From contig CAZVJU010000017.1 of assembly GCA_964627195.1 (NCBI GenBank), positions 1 to 22,224 of the forward strand: a DNA stretch of 22,224 nucleotides, given 5' to 3'. The notes under the pieces are model-generated. The model had not been told where the DNA came from. It saw only the letters and a program-made list of their open reading frames with translations, and did no database searches. Made by a program: the position numbers and the translations under genes. This DNA comes from CAZVJU01 sp964627195. GTDB taxonomy: Bacteria; Patescibacteriota; Microgenomatia; UBA8517. Each line of letters starts with the position of its first letter. Position 1 is the first letter of the stretch. Positions 21,342 through 22,224 of the stretch are shown piece after piece.

Positions 21342-22224
21342 ATGAAATTTGCAGAACTCTCCGTCTATCTGGAAAGATTGGAGATGACTTCTTCCCGAAT
21401 CGACATTACAAAAATTTTAGCCGACCTTTTTACGTCTGCACAATCTTCGGAAGTTGACAAGATTACTTATCTTTTGTTGGGTTGCCTTGCACCTTCTTAT
21501 AAGGGAATCGTTTTTAATCTAGCTGAGCGCATGATGATAGGAGTGCTCGCTCAAGCTTATGGAGTAGAGAAAGACAAGGTACGCAGGATTTATAAGAAAA
21601 AAGGAGATCTTGGTCTTACTGCGAGTGTGCTCGCACAAAGCGTAAAAGCTCCAGCCAAAGGCTGGTCGTCCTCTGGACGAAAAGTGCAAAGGTTGGATCT
21701 TTCGGTTACCGATGTTTTTGACAGACTTTTAGATATAGCGAAAGATGGGGGTGAGAAAAGTGTTGAAAGAAAAGTTACCGAAATGGCGAGGTTACTCTCA
21801 GAACTTGATTCACTGTCGGCTAAATTTGTTGCGAGAATTCCAGTCGGCCGGTTACGTCTTGGCTTTTCTGATAAAACGATTCTTGATGCGCTTTCCTGGG
21901 CGGAAACCGGGAGTAAGAGTAAAAGTAAGAGGATAGAGGAAGCCTATGTAATTTTGCCTGACGTGGGGTTATTGGCCAAAAATGTCAAAGAACAAGGTAT
22001 CGATAAAGCAGTTAAAAATATCAAGCCTATAGTTGGAGTTCCTGTTTTACCCATGCTTGCGCAAAGAATAAAAAGTCCTGCTGAGATGATTGCCAAAATG
22101 GGTAAGGTTTTTGTTGAACCGAAATTTGATGGTTTGAGAGTATTGATTCACTACCAAAAAAGTAGAGATAGCTCAGAAGGGTGGGTGAACGGAGTAAAGG
22201 CATTTACCAGAAACTTGAACAATG
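21342..22224 (+). CDS. lig: ATP-dependent DNA ligase, partial (3' end beyond the window)
   Basis: The open frame runs off the window edge. The N-terminal domain (MKFAELSVYLERLE, DKITYLLLGCLAP, GVLAQAYGV, VARIPVGRLRLGFSDKTILDAL) is the DNA-binding domain of archaeal/eukaryal LigI-type ligases. Motif I of the nucleotidyltransferase domain follows as FVEPKFDGLRV, with the AMP-accepting Lys261. The enzyme seals nicks with ATP rather than NAD; most bacteria rely on NAD-dependent LigA. Residues 104-113 (PAKGWSSSGR) are encoded by two adjacent perfect hairpins and look inserted. The start follows an extended -10 box by 8 nt with no Shine-Dalgarno. About 294 residues of an expected 550-600 are visible. 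Confidence 0.93.
   Translation, partial: MKFAELSVYLERLEMTSSRIDITKILADLFTSAQSSEVDKITYLLLGCLAPSYKGIVFNLAERMMIGVLAQAYGVEKDKVRRIYKKKGDLGLTASVLAQSVKAPAKGWSSSGRKVQRLDLSVTDVFDRLLDIAKDGGEKSVERKVTEMARLLSELDSLSAKFVARIPVGRLRLGFSDKTILDALSWAETGSKSKSKRIEEAYVILPDVGLLAKNVKEQGIDKAVKNIKPIVGVPVLPMLAQRIKSPAEMIAKMGKVFVEPKFDGLRVLIHYQKSRDSSEGWVNGVKAFTRNLNN
21651..21680 (+). repeat. Twin-hairpin repeat inside the DNA ligase gene
   Basis: Two perfect 6-bp hairpins lie back to back: CCAGCC-AAA-GGCTGG (21651-21665) and TCGTCC-TCT-GGACGA (21666-21680). Together they are exactly ten codons in frame. Confidence 0.75.

Noticed and set aside
1..22224. An integrated prophage or insertion sequence.
   Set aside because: No transposase, integrase or phage structural gene is present; the mobile signals are limited to short repeats and small cassettes.

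Overview
The window looks like a chromosome fragment from a member of the Candidate Phyla Radiation (Patescibacteria), most likely Microgenomates-like. This is inferred from gene content and style, not from a marker gene. It is AT-rich and tightly packed, with many small proteins, overlapping genes and few long gaps. It carries a stand-alone Pol I-type 5'-3' exonuclease, an ATP-dependent DNA ligase, a YbaK-TrpRS fusion, a GxxExxY protein, a 23S-IVS-type four-helix protein, a DUF5654 protein and numerous GT2/GT4 glycosyltransferases. TGA is used as a normal stop, which argues against the Gracilibacteria/Absconditabacteria code.

Layout. Positions 1-140 hold the 3' part of a T-box riboswitch (stem III-like hairpin, antiterminator with its 7-nt bulge, competing terminator). 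It reads into a cluster at 211-4652: an unrecognised 258-aa protein, a divergent Pvc/DIT1 (isonitrile synthase-family) protein, a Nif3/DUF34 protein and an editing-domain-fused tryptophanyl-tRNA synthetase. The bulge sequence predicts a tRNA with discriminator base G73, which fits tRNA-Trp and excludes tRNA-Tyr. A tRNA-binding-domain protein (4659-5030) and FtsH (5137-7023) follow. Next come the exonuclease, a GT4 glycosyltransferase, an ABC-2 exporter pair, a GxxExxY protein and MutM (to 12306).

A surface-glycan-like block (12361-16495) has two related GT2 genes with nearly identical leaders. They flank a GH36/GH27-like glycosidase and a divergently oriented GT2. RecF overlaps the second GT2. 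After it lie small proteins, the NAD(P)HX dehydratase NnrD, a two-TM protein, the four-helix protein, a Fic protein, another small membrane protein and the start of an ATP-dependent DNA ligase cut by the window edge.

Two themes stand out. First, the tryptophan-linked T-box operon joins an isonitrile-synthase-family enzyme and an unknown partner to TrpRS; this is the best candidate for an undescribed system. Second, several families of short dispersed repeats occur both between genes and, in frame, inside genes (the tRNA-binding protein, MutM, DNA ligase). A possible third theme is initiation: several operon-first genes have a -10-like box only 6-10 nt before the start codon (leaderless-like), while internal genes have clear Shine-Dalgarno sequences.
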